DNA of 38,095 bases from an uncultured Chlorobiota bacterium (GTDB taxonomy: Bacteria > Bacteroidota > Bacteroidia > Bacteroidales > JAADGE01): NCBI GenBank assembly GCA_947311445.1, contig CAMZKV010000050.1, positions 1 to 38,095 on the forward strand, written 5' to 3'. Of the stretch, positions 8,067 to 16,039 are shown piece by piece (position 1 is the stretch's first letter; every line of letters starts with the position of its first letter). The notes under the pieces are model-generated. The model saw nothing but the letters and a program-made list of their open reading frames with translations. It had not been told where the DNA came from and did not search any database. The translations under genes were made by a program, and so were the position numbers.

Positions 8067-9163
8067 TGAAAAAAAATTACAAGATATTTGATAAGATTGT
8101 ACAGATTTGCCTAATTGATGATGGAGATAGTATAATAAAAAACGCAATAAATAGAACATTTAGTTTTTATGAAGATGCTAAAAATGAAACTCCTCATATT
8201 ATTATAAATGTTGGACAAACTCCCCCAAATAACAAAATTATTTCAGTTAATCCAAAAAATCATTTTGAAACTGAAAAAGGTTTTATATGCAAATACCCAA
8301 AATTTTCAGTTTCTTTCCGATATGATAAAATTTTGACTGTTGATTTATCATTAAACAAACAAAAAAGAACTGTTCGTTATTTAAAAAAACTGTATAACAT
8401 TCAATATAATTCAATTGACGAAAGAGTTTATCAAATTATTTATGAATTAATTTTAGTTCCATTTAATTACTTTATTAAAGAAAATTCATTAATTCATAGC
8501 TCAGCTTTTATAAAAGATGATGGTGCCATTCTTATTGGAGGAACAGGAGGGGTTGGTAAAACTTCACTAGAAATTGAGCTATGTATGAATAAAGGCTACT
8601 CGTTTATTGCTGATGACATCTCAATTGTTGATAAAAACGGTTTTATTCATCCGAATCTTGCTTTTCCAAAAATTTATGCTTATAATTTAAAAAACAACAA
8701 AAAATTAAAGTCTCTAATTTTTAAAAACAGAAATTTTTTTGATAAGGCAGCATGGAAAATTAAGTTTTTTTTAAATGGTCCAAGTGGTGTTAGAAGAGAC
8801 ATATCTCCTTTTGAAGCATTTGGTTCATTTCAAACAGAAAAAACTAAAATTAAAAAGTACTATATTTTAATAAAAAAAGATGTTGAAAAAATAAGAATTC
8901 AAAAAATTAGTACTGAAAAAGCTTGTGAATTAACCCTATTGGTAATCAAAAATGAGTATAGGAATTTTAATAGTCATATATATTGGCATCAATATAATTG
9001 TTCTGCTATAAACAAAGACCCTATTTTAAAACTCAATGAGGTTTTTTTAAACTGGGAAAAAACTTTCAATTTAGTATTTAATAATATTGATTGTTATATT
9101 ATTAATATACCAATTAAAATTAATCATAAAGATTTTATAGAAGAAGTTGCTAACATAATTTGA
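8066..9163 (+). CDS. HprK-like P-loop kinase domain protein
   Basis: The 365-residue protein carries a HPr-kinase-like nucleotide site: P-loop GTGGVGKT at 159-166 and the following A182-D183-D184 (FIADDISIVD), which matches the HprK Walker B region. Just before the P-loop is LIHSSAFIKDDGAILIGG, also typical (an SA-x-hydrophobic strand leading to the loop). The first 130 residues match nothing I recognise. Family knowledge: such HprK-like proteins occur in polysaccharide and peptide-modification clusters rather than in sugar-PTS control, and I see no HPr here. Its target could be a sugar, lipid or protein of the cluster; this is open. It overlaps the upstream gene by 1 base and precedes the flippase by 6. 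Confidence 0.75.
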   Translation: MKKNYKIFDKIVQICLIDDGDSIIKNAINRTFSFYEDAKNETPHIIINVGQTPPNNKIISVNPKNHFETEKGFICKYPKFSVSFRYDKILTVDLSLNKQKRTVRYLKKLYNIQYNSIDERVYQIIYELILVPFNYFIKENSLIHSSAFIKDDGAILIGGTGGVGKTSLEIELCMNKGYSFIADDISIVDKNGFIHPNLAFPKIYAYNLKNNKKLKSLIFKNRNFFDKAAWKIKFFLNGPSGVRRDISPFEAFGSFQTEKTKIKKYYILIKKDVEKIRIQKISTEKACELTLLVIKNEYRNFNSHIYWHQYNCSAINKDPILKLNEVFLNWEKTFNLVFNNIDCYIINIPIKINHKDFIEEVANII

Positions 9164-9169
9164 TTAAGA

Positions 9170-10639
9170 ATGGGAATTATTGCAAAACAAAGTGTTCAAA
9201 ATTCTTTATCAACATATTTAGGATTTATAATAGGCGGAATTTATACAGTACTGTTAGTTCCAAAAGTTTTTGAACATAACCCAGAAGAATGGGGATTGGC
9301 AAGGCTACTAATTTCAATAGCAATGGTTATGATTCCTTGGATGCAATTCAGTATTCCAAATACAATTATTAAGTTTTATTCAAAATTTCAAAAAGAGAAT
9401 ATTGGCAACTTTATTTTTTTTATTTATTTCTGGTTGATTATAATAAATGTTTTTTCTGTGTTTTTTATAGTTTTTTTCAAAGATTTATTTATCTCAGAGA
9501 AAACTAATACTTTATTGATTGAAAATTATGTTTTAATTATTCCAATTATTCTTGGAAATATTTTGTTTGAAGTTTTTGCAGCATTTTCAAGAGTAAATCT
9601 AAACTCCGTTCTTCCTTCTTTTCTCAAAGAAGTTATATACAGACTTTTTGTTTTAATAATTATACTAGCATTCAGCTATAATAAATTGGACTATAATAGT
9701 TTTCTTGTATTATATTCTTTTTCATATGTTCTTATTTTTGTAATAATAATAGTCAAGCATATATTTTCCTATAAACAAAAAATAATTATTGATTTTAAAT
9801 TTTTGTTTTCTGACCAAATTAAACATGTTTATAAATATGCTTTTTTTATTCTGTTAAGTACAGGGGCAGCTATGATAACGTTAAATATTGATAATTTAAT
9901 GATTAACAAATACCTTAGCTTACCTGATATTGCAATATATAGTGTCTGGTTTTTTTTGGCAACAACACTATCTGTTCCGCTTCGTTCAATAACAGGAATT
10001 GCAGCACCTATAATATCTAAATGCTTTACAAACAATGATATCTCTACTATAAAGACAATATATAAAAAATCCTCAATAACACCTTTAATTATTTCAACAT
10101 TTATATTTTTTATATTATGGTTAAATGTTGATTTAATTAAAATGTATTTTGGAAACACATTTGGGCAAAATGAAAAAATATTATTATATATCTCTATTGG
10201 TAATTTATTTAATGTTGCAGCAGGGGTTAATGGAACTATAATTACTCTTTCAAAATATTATAAAATAGATATTGTTTTTCAAGTATTGTTAGTAGGACTT
10301 GTTATTATAACAAATGTTATATTTATTCCTATTTTTCAAATAGAAGGTGTTGCTATGGCAACAGCACTATCATTAATTTTGATAAATGTAGCTCGATTAA
10401 TTTTTGTTTTTGTAAGATTAAATATGCACCCATTCAGCAAGAAATATACATTGTTTGTTTTATTTGTTGTAGTTTTATTTATTATTTCTTTTTTTATAAA
10501 AAGTTCAGAGGGAATTATAGACAATATAATATATACAACACTATTCTCATGTCTATATGGTGCAATAGTATATTTTTTAAAAATCTCAAGGGACCTAAAT
10601 TTAAGTTTTGGCAAAATTGTGTCATTTATTTGGAAATAA
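9170..10639 (+). CDS. polysaccharide flippase, Wzx/MATE-like membrane protein
   Basis: The 489-residue protein is nearly all membrane segments, about 12-14 by eye. It has the N-terminal pattern of the polysaccharide transporter/oligosaccharide flippase group: AKQSVQNSLSTYLGFIIGGI followed by VPKVF, then LARLLISIAMVMIPWMQFSIPN. Around residue 230 is the conserved MITLNIDNLMINKYL segment, where the Asp-Asn after the helix is typical of the group. Such proteins flip undecaprenyl-linked glycan repeats across the inner membrane. It is the last gene of the + arm, and its 3' end overlaps the convergent glycosyltransferase by 18 bases. No polymerase (Wzy) or ligase gene is present in the window. Confidence 0.88.
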   Translation: MGIIAKQSVQNSLSTYLGFIIGGIYTVLLVPKVFEHNPEEWGLARLLISIAMVMIPWMQFSIPNTIIKFYSKFQKENIGNFIFFIYFWLIIINVFSVFFIVFFKDLFISEKTNTLLIENYVLIIPIILGNILFEVFAAFSRVNLNSVLPSFLKEVIYRLFVLIIILAFSYNKLDYNSFLVLYSFSYVLIFVIIIVKHIFSYKQKIIIDFKFLFSDQIKHVYKYAFFILLSTGAAMITLNIDNLMINKYLSLPDIAIYSVWFFLATTLSVPLRSITGIAAPIISKCFTNNDISTIKTIYKKSSITPLIISTFIFFILWLNVDLIKMYFGNTFGQNEKILLYISIGNLFNVAAGVNGTIITLSKYYKIDIVFQVLLVGLVIITNVIFIPIFQIEGVAMATALSLILINVARLIFVFVRLNMHPFSKKYTLFVLFVVVLFIISFFIKSSEGIIDNIIYTTLFSCLYGAIVYFLKISRDLNLSFGKIVSFIWK

Positions 10640-11929
10640 ACCCTCAACAACACAAACCAAGTCTTCTGTTAAGTTCTTTCTTGAATATTTTTCAATATTC
10701 ACACTTTTTACATTCAGTTTATTCTCTAAAAATAGTTTGTAATATTTTAAAATATTTATTTTTAAAAGCTCTTTATTTTCAAATCCTGAAACTAAACCGC
10801 TGTTTGTTTCATAAATAACTTTTGCAGCATCTCCATTTTCTGGACCAATACATAAAATGGGTCTTTTTGAAGCTAAATATTCAAAAATTTTTCCTGTCAT
10901 TACAAGTTTTGCATTTGGCGTATTATTTATAATTAATAACAAAACTTGAGTCTTTTTCTGCATTGTAATAATTTCATTATGCGGCAAATGTTTAATGTAT
11001 TTAACAGTGTTTTTCAAATTATATTTAGATACAGAATTTTTTACCGAGTAATCTTCTGATCCTATAATTTTAATTTCTAAATCTTTTTTAAGGTTTGGAT
11101 TTTCATGTGTTAATTCAGAAATTGCTTCCCACAGAACATTCGGATTTCTAGTTTTCGACATTGAACCAATATGAGAAATGGTAAATTTGGAATCAAGCTC
11201 AATGTTTTCTGTTATTTTCAAATCGTCTGTGTCAAAGCCATTGGGAATAATGTGATACTTTCTTTTATAAATTTCAGTGAAATCTTTTTCCATTCCCGGA
11301 CTAATTACTGTTACTGCATTTGCATTTTTTAAAACAGAAAATTCTAATTTATGGTGTTTATTATCGGCAAATTTACTTAACTTTAGTTCTTTATAAAAAT
11401 CAATATTTGTCCAGGGGTCTCTAAAATCTGCAAGCCATGGAAGATTGGTTTTTGTTTTTATTTTTTGAGCAATAATATGCAAGCTATGAGGAGGTCCGGT
11501 TGAAACAATAATATCAACAGTATTTGTTTTTAAATATTTATTTAAAAATTTTACAGACTTTATTATCCAAAATTTTTTTGCATCAGGAATAAAAAAATTG
11601 CTTCTTATCCACACTGCAATATTTTCTTTTATTGAAGGAGTTTTTTTTTCAGAGGAAAAGCCTACTTTAATTTTGCTTTTTTTTCCTTTTCCTGTAAATG
11701 TTTTGTAAAAAGAGTAGGGTTCAAAAATTTTATTTTTTAAAACAGTTAAATTCTCAGGAATATCTTTAAGCAAAGATTTGTCAATAACAGGATTTTCAGG
11801 ATTTTTTGGCGTATATATTATAGGTTCCCAGCCAAAATATCTTAAATATTTTACAAATTTAAGCCATCTTTGAACTCCTGAACCGCCGGAAGGTGGCCAA
11901 TAGTATGTTATAATGAGTATTTTTCTCAT
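10622..11929 (-). CDS. glycosyltransferase family 4-like protein
   Basis: The 435-residue protein starts MRKILIITYYWPPSGGSGVQ, the classic N-terminal motif of a GT-B transferase with the glycine-rich GGSGVQRW loop. The second half has ITVISPGMEKDF-like and IIPNGFDTDDL motifs (acceptor/donor hinge) and IFEYLASKRPILCIGPENGDAA near the C-terminus, with the E of FEYLA in the usual sugar-nucleotide position. Length and motifs fit the WcaI/GT4 group. The start ATG at 11927-11929 overlaps the stop of the upstream YfhO gene by one base. The gene's 3' end runs 18 bases into the flippase gene on the opposite strand, with no room for a terminator between the two arms. Confidence 0.88.
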   Translation of the reverse strand: MRKILIITYYWPPSGGSGVQRWLKFVKYLRYFGWEPIIYTPKNPENPVIDKSLLKDIPENLTVLKNKIFEPYSFYKTFTGKGKKSKIKVGFSSEKKTPSIKENIAVWIRSNFFIPDAKKFWIIKSVKFLNKYLKTNTVDIIVSTGPPHSLHIIAQKIKTKTNLPWLADFRDPWTNIDFYKELKLSKFADNKHHKLEFSVLKNANAVTVISPGMEKDFTEIYKRKYHIIPNGFDTDDLKITENIELDSKFTISHIGSMSKTRNPNVLWEAISELTHENPNLKKDLEIKIIGSEDYSVKNSVSKYNLKNTVKYIKHLPHNEIITMQKKTQVLLLIINNTPNAKLVMTGKIFEYLASKRPILCIGPENGDAAKVIYETNSGLVSGFENKELLKINILKYYKLFLENKLNVKSVNIEKYSRKNLTEDLVCVVEGLFPNK

Positions 11930-14439
11930 TAAATTTTTCTATACTTTTTAATTTCAAGATATACTATGTATAATATTGCCAAAACAAAAATTATAGAACC
12001 TATTAGAGCAATATTTGTACTAATATTCCAAACAGATGGCTTAAAAACAAATTCAATTTTATGTTTCCCCTCAGGGATTTTCATAGCTCTTAAAACATAG
12101 TTTGCTCTCATATATGGGACTTCTTTTCCGTCTATAAATGCTTGCCAACCTTTTTTATAATAAATCTCAGAGAAAACTGCAAGTTGAACTTTTTTAGTGT
12201 TTGCTTCGTAGCTTAATTTATCAGGAGAATAAAATGTTAATTTAATAGTTGCAGAACTATCTTTCTTAAAATCAAAGAACTGTTCTTTAAAACGCTTGTC
12301 AATTACAGCAGTTCTTTCAGAATTAAACCTTTGAATTGCTTTTATTTCTTCGTCTGCATTTGCAACTTCTTTTATTTCATTAACAAACCAAGCATTTCCA
12401 AGTGCATAACTGTTTTTTAAAGGCATTGATTGAGGATTAATAATCACATATCTTGTGTTAAGCATATTTAGAGCAGATAGACTCATCATAACAGCTCTAC
12501 TTTGAAGTTCGTTTGTGCTTGAATTTAACCCGTTTATTAACATACCTATCTCTTTACTAAGAACATGTGTTATTAGGTCTTGATATCTCCTCATTTTTGC
12601 TCCATGATATCCTCCAATTGATTTGTGAAAATAAGAAGTTGAAGCATCATTAAAAGTACTAACCGTTAGGTTTAGAACTCTATAGTTTGGATCTTTGTCT
12701 TTTAAAATAAAGTTATCAGAAACGGAAGGTTTAAATGGCTCTTTTTGAATACGTTTTGCAACAAAATCGTCAGAATTTAAAAATCTTTTATCAACTGCCC
12801 ATAAATCTATTAGTATTAAAAAACCTAAACCAATAAAAACATATGAATTTTTAAGTTTTTCAATAATTAATAGCCAAATAAGAAATGCTGAGCCAAAAAT
12901 AAAACCTAATGATCTAAAAGCATCATTTTGAAATAGTGTTTTTCTGTCTTCTTGAATTGCCGACAATAAACTTCTTAAAATGTTTGATGATTGTGCATCG
13001 TCTCCTAAACCAAAACTTTGCTTAAAAATAGCCGCATCATTTTCTCCTGTAAATGAAAGTATTCCGGGGTTGATAAGTAACACAATTATAATCCCTGCTA
13101 CTATTCCCAAAGACCATTTTAGTCCTTTTAACATTACTTTTTTATCAATTTTTTTATCAATAATTTGTTTAATAGCAAGAATCCCAAGGAAAGGTATAGA
13201 AAACTCTGCCATAACTAGTATCATTGATACTGTTCTGAATTTATTATACATTGGGAAATAGTCTAAAAAGAAATCTGTTAAAGGCATAAAATATTTGCCC
13301 CAAGCAAGTAAAATTGATAAAATTGTTATCGCAAGAAGCCACCACTTAATCATTCCTTTAACTAAAAAAAGTCCAAGAACAAATAAAAATATCATAATTG
13401 CCCCAATATAGACTGGTCCGGATGTAAAAGGTTGTGGTCCCCAGTATGTAGGCATCGATTTTACAATTTTATCTACATCTCTTGCTCCTAATTTTTCAAG
13501 CTCTTTTGCCATTTCAGAATTTTCCGATAATTCTCCATGAGACCCTCCTCCTGCTAGATTAGGAATTAATAAATTTAGTGTTTCTAGTTTTCCGTAACTC
13601 CAATCTGTTGCATAGTCTTTGTCTAAGCCTGATGTTTGATTTTTTTTGTCAATTGAAAGTTCAGACTCACCTCTTATTGAATCTTTTCCATAGCTATAAA
13701 CTGTAGATATATTTGTAAAGTTAATTGAAACTGCAATTAACCCTGCAACAAAAAGAAAAAGAGAACTAATAAAAAACTGATTAATTTTTTTTTCTTTTAT
13801 TGATTTAACAGCTTGAAAAATAAGGTAAATTAAAATTATTAAAAGTGTGTAATATGTTATTTGCAGGTGATTAATGTATAATTGAAGTCCTAAAAAAATT
13901 AAAACAACTAAAGACCCTTTTAATTTATCTTTTATGTAAGCATAATGAACCCCAGCAATAATAGGTGGCATATATGCCATTGCTCCAACTTTTGCCAAAT
14001 GTCCGGCTTCAATAATAATTAGAAAATATGTTGAGAATGCAAAAGCAAAAGCTCCAACAATGCTTAGCCAAGGGTCAACTCCAAAAAGAAGTAGTGCAAT
14101 GAAAAAACCTAATAATGCAAAAAATATAAAATTTGCCGGTCTGGTAACGGATGAATAATTTGTATATTTTTGTATATATTTCATTATATTATTTGAAATA
14201 TTGTTGGACACAAGATAAGCCGGCATACCTCCAAATAATGAATTTGTCCATAAAACATTATCGTCTGTTTTTTCTCTAAAATCTTTAATTTCTTTTGAAG
14301 TCCCTACATATGTTTTTCTATCATGTTGGTTCAATTTCTTACCTTGTAAAATGTCAGGAAAATATGAAACCGATAAGAAAATAAATAATAAAATTGCAAT
14401 TATGTATGGTACAAACCTGTTTAGTTTATCTTTATTCAT
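11929..14439 (-). CDS. YfhO-family integral membrane protein (glycosyltransferase-like)
   Basis: The 836 residues begin with a membrane segment, then a soluble loop, then many membrane helices. The helices run over residues about 15-190 and 340-560, with a large extracytoplasmic C-terminal domain and a last helix near 808-830. Motifs seen in YfhO proteins are present: FGGMPAYLVS near residue 70, AFAFSTYFLIIIEAGHLAK near 140-155, and in the soluble part SIGGYHGAKMRRYQDL plus LNMLNTRYVI. In Firmicutes YfhO is needed for glycosylation of wall/lipoteichoic polymers; in Bacteroidota its role is not settled, though it often sits beside glycosyltransferases, as here. It forms a two-gene unit with the downstream transferase and has its own promoter. 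Confidence 0.85.
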   Translation of the reverse strand: MNKDKLNRFVPYIIAILLFIFLSVSYFPDILQGKKLNQHDRKTYVGTSKEIKDFREKTDDNVLWTNSLFGGMPAYLVSNNISNNIMKYIQKYTNYSSVTRPANFIFFALLGFFIALLLFGVDPWLSIVGAFAFAFSTYFLIIIEAGHLAKVGAMAYMPPIIAGVHYAYIKDKLKGSLVVLIFLGLQLYINHLQITYYTLLIILIYLIFQAVKSIKEKKINQFFISSLFLFVAGLIAVSINFTNISTVYSYGKDSIRGESELSIDKKNQTSGLDKDYATDWSYGKLETLNLLIPNLAGGGSHGELSENSEMAKELEKLGARDVDKIVKSMPTYWGPQPFTSGPVYIGAIMIFLFVLGLFLVKGMIKWWLLAITILSILLAWGKYFMPLTDFFLDYFPMYNKFRTVSMILVMAEFSIPFLGILAIKQIIDKKIDKKVMLKGLKWSLGIVAGIIIVLLINPGILSFTGENDAAIFKQSFGLGDDAQSSNILRSLLSAIQEDRKTLFQNDAFRSLGFIFGSAFLIWLLIIEKLKNSYVFIGLGFLILIDLWAVDKRFLNSDDFVAKRIQKEPFKPSVSDNFILKDKDPNYRVLNLTVSTFNDASTSYFHKSIGGYHGAKMRRYQDLITHVLSKEIGMLINGLNSSTNELQSRAVMMSLSALNMLNTRYVIINPQSMPLKNSYALGNAWFVNEIKEVANADEEIKAIQRFNSERTAVIDKRFKEQFFDFKKDSSATIKLTFYSPDKLSYEANTKKVQLAVFSEIYYKKGWQAFIDGKEVPYMRANYVLRAMKIPEGKHKIEFVFKPSVWNISTNIALIGSIIFVLAILYIVYLEIKKYRKI

Positions 14440-14520
14440 GTGCCTAAAATTGTGTAATTGGTTTATTTTAAATGTATTACCTGCGAATTTGCAGTGTTTG
14501 TATTGTAAATTTCAATATTG

Positions 14521-14551
14521 CAAAAATACGTTTAATTATTTAATCTCCAAA
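14521..14551 (-). promoter_or_regulatory. promoter of the YfhO-glycosyltransferase unit
   Basis: On the minus strand TTTG (14551-14548) is followed by a 19-base spacer and TATTTTTG (14528-14521). Both boxes and the spacing match the Bacteroidota consensus TTTG-N19-TAnnTTTG. Predicted start near 14514 gives a leader of about 75 bases before the YfhO ATG at 14439. It lies between ubiX and YfhO, so the - arm of the glycan cluster is not merely read-through from the ubiX operon. Confidence 0.7.
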
Positions 14552-14568
14552 GTACTTATTTTAACTTT

Positions 14569-15129
14569 CTACATCCACCGTTTAGCCGAATGTTTTAAGT
14601 TTGCTAAATCCAAAACTCTTTCAACAACAGTATTTATAATTTCAATTATATTTTGTGGATTATTATAAAAGTTTGGCGATGCAGGACAAATAATTCCTCC
14701 CGCCTCAGTTATTGTTTTCATATTGTTTATGTGTATTAAACTCAAAGGCATCTCTCTGCTTACCAAAATAAGTTTTTTACGTTCTTTTAGCATAACATCT
14801 GCTGTTCTGCTAATTAAACTGTCAGAAATACCATTTGAAATTCTCCCCATTGTTCCCATAGAGCACGGAATAATTATCATAACATCATAAGCCGATGAAC
14901 CGGAAGCAAAAGGAACATAAAAATTATTATTTTTATAAATTTTAAAACCAAAGTCAGAAATGTTATTATTAAAAATTTCGCTTTTCCAAATTCTTTCAAC
15001 ATTTTCAGAAACTATAATTGCAAGTTCTGATATTTGTTTTTGAAGACCTTCCGTTTTTAAAATTTCAAGAAGTTGATTTGCATATGTCATTCCGGAAGCT
15101 CCGGTTATTGCAATAACTATCTTTTTCAT
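14569..15129 (-). CDS. ubiX: flavin prenyltransferase UbiX
   Basis: UbiX joins dimethylallyl phosphate to FMN, making the prenylated cofactor used by UbiD-type decarboxylases. At 186 residues it has normal family length and the main motifs: AITGASGMTYANQLLEIL at the N-terminus (FMN phosphate loop), then VMIIIPCSMGTMGRISNGISD, then ADVMLKERKKLILVSREMPL, where the R-E-x-P-L block is a UbiX signature, and a GGIICPASPNFYNNP stretch at about 150. The first ATG overlaps the previous gene's TGA (ATGA). No ubiD homologue is visible in the window. It is the last gene of the rhomboid operon. Confidence 0.95.
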   Translation of the reverse strand: MKKIVIAITGASGMTYANQLLEILKTEGLQKQISELAIIVSENVERIWKSEIFNNNISDFGFKIYKNNNFYVPFASGSSAYDVMIIIPCSMGTMGRISNGISDSLISRTADVMLKERKKLILVSREMPLSLIHINNMKTITEAGGIICPASPNFYNNPQNIIEIINTVVERVLDLANLKHSAKRWM

Positions 15130-15713
15130 TTTTTAAAATTATAGCTTAAAACAAATGCAATATTATTATTATACCAGGTTGACTCTTTTTCTTTTCGAAT
15201 ATCAATAATAGAATACGACATTCTTAAACTTGAAGTTATTTTATCGGTTAAGTAAAAACCTACTTGCCCCATAGCCTGAAAATCATATGTGTTTATGGAA
15301 TAAAGATTTTTATTAATTGTATATCCTAAACGTGTAAGTTTATGTGCAAACAAATATGAAGGAGCAAGTCCTACTGAAAAATCAAACCTTGGATGAATTT
15401 GATAATTATATAAAAAAGACATTTCTACATAATGTAATGATGTGTTAAACACTTGAATAGAAGAGCCGTCAGAATAGTCCTGTGTTAGAACAGCACCTTT
15501 CCCTGTATAATAAGTTTCAATTTTTAAACCACTTTTGTCAGAAAATGGTTTTATAATGAACGCGCCTGCAATAAGCCCAGCTTTGTTATAGGGGTGTTGT
15601 TCGTCTCCATCAATTTGACTACCTCCAATACCTAGCAAAATACCTCCTGTAAATTCCTGAGAATAGGAATTAAAAGACATAATTAATAAAAAGATAATGT
15701 ATAAGTTTTTCAT
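15126..15713 (-). CDS. PorT-like outer-membrane beta-barrel protein
   Basis: The 195-residue product has a signal peptide (KNLYIIFLLIMSFNSYSQ, cut before EFTGG). It then shows a run of amphipathic strands with the layout of small Bacteroidota barrels annotated as PorT-family or outer-membrane beta-barrel proteins: GGILLGIGGSQIDGD with the Gly-rich first strand, AGLIAGAFIIKPF, GLKIETYYTGKGA, and a final strand ending in aromatic-rich NIAFVLSYNFKK. It is probably an eight-stranded outer-membrane barrel; no function can be given. It overlaps ubiX by four bases (ATGA) and starts two bases after the alkyltransferase-like gene's stop, so it is part of the same message. Confidence 0.75.
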   Translation of the reverse strand: MKNLYIIFLLIMSFNSYSQEFTGGILLGIGGSQIDGDEQHPYNKAGLIAGAFIIKPFSDKSGLKIETYYTGKGAVLTQDYSDGSSIQVFNTSLHYVEMSFLYNYQIHPRFDFSVGLAPSYLFAHKLTRLGYTINKNLYSINTYDFQAMGQVGFYLTDKITSSLRMSYSIIDIRKEKESTWYNNNIAFVLSYNFKK

Positions 15714-15715
15714 TA

Positions 15716-16039
15716 TTACTGGGTTTTAAATTTTGGTTGCCAAAAACACTCTTCAAAATTAATAATTTTATTTTCTTGAATAATAATTCCTTCATTTTCT
15801 AAAAGCTCTTGCATTGTATTCATATTTGCAAAATGATTTTTTCCTGTGAGGAAACCTTTTCTGTTTACAACTCTGTGTGCAGGAACATTGTGTATTATTG
15901 ATTTGTTTAGAGCCCATCCAACCATTCTTGCCGATTTTGGAGAGCCAATAGCTTTTGCAATTGCTCCATAAGAAGTAACTTTTCCAGCGGGAATTTTTTT
16001 TGTTAGTTCAAACACTTTTTCAAAAAAATTACTTTCCAT
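15716..16039 (-). CDS. alkyltransferase-like (ATL) protein of the MGMT family, no catalytic Cys
   Basis: The 107 residues cover the DNA-binding domain of O6-alkylguanine-DNA alkyltransferase. Visible are KIPAGKVTSYGAIAKAIGSP (helix-turn-helix with the intercalating Arg/Tyr region) and ARMVGWALNK (Arg-finger helix). The active-site motif, normally PCHR, reads P53-A54-H55-R56. The methyl-accepting Cys is therefore replaced by Ala and the protein cannot repair bases directly. Family knowledge: ATL proteins such as E. coli YbaZ and S. pombe Atl1 (PWHR) bind alkylated bases and hand them to nucleotide excision repair. Its stop-start junction with the upstream rhomboid gene is TAATG. Confidence 0.9.
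   Translation of the reverse strand: MESNFFEKVFELTKKIPAGKVTSYGAIAKAIGSPKSARMVGWALNKSIIHNVPAHRVVNRKGFLTGKNHFANMNTMQELLENEGIIIQENKIINFEECFWQPKFKTQ

Noticed and set aside
14351-14668. 105-codon + strand frame across the YfhO start and ubiX end
   Set aside because: Shadow of two minus-strand genes and the promoter between them; no family resemblance.
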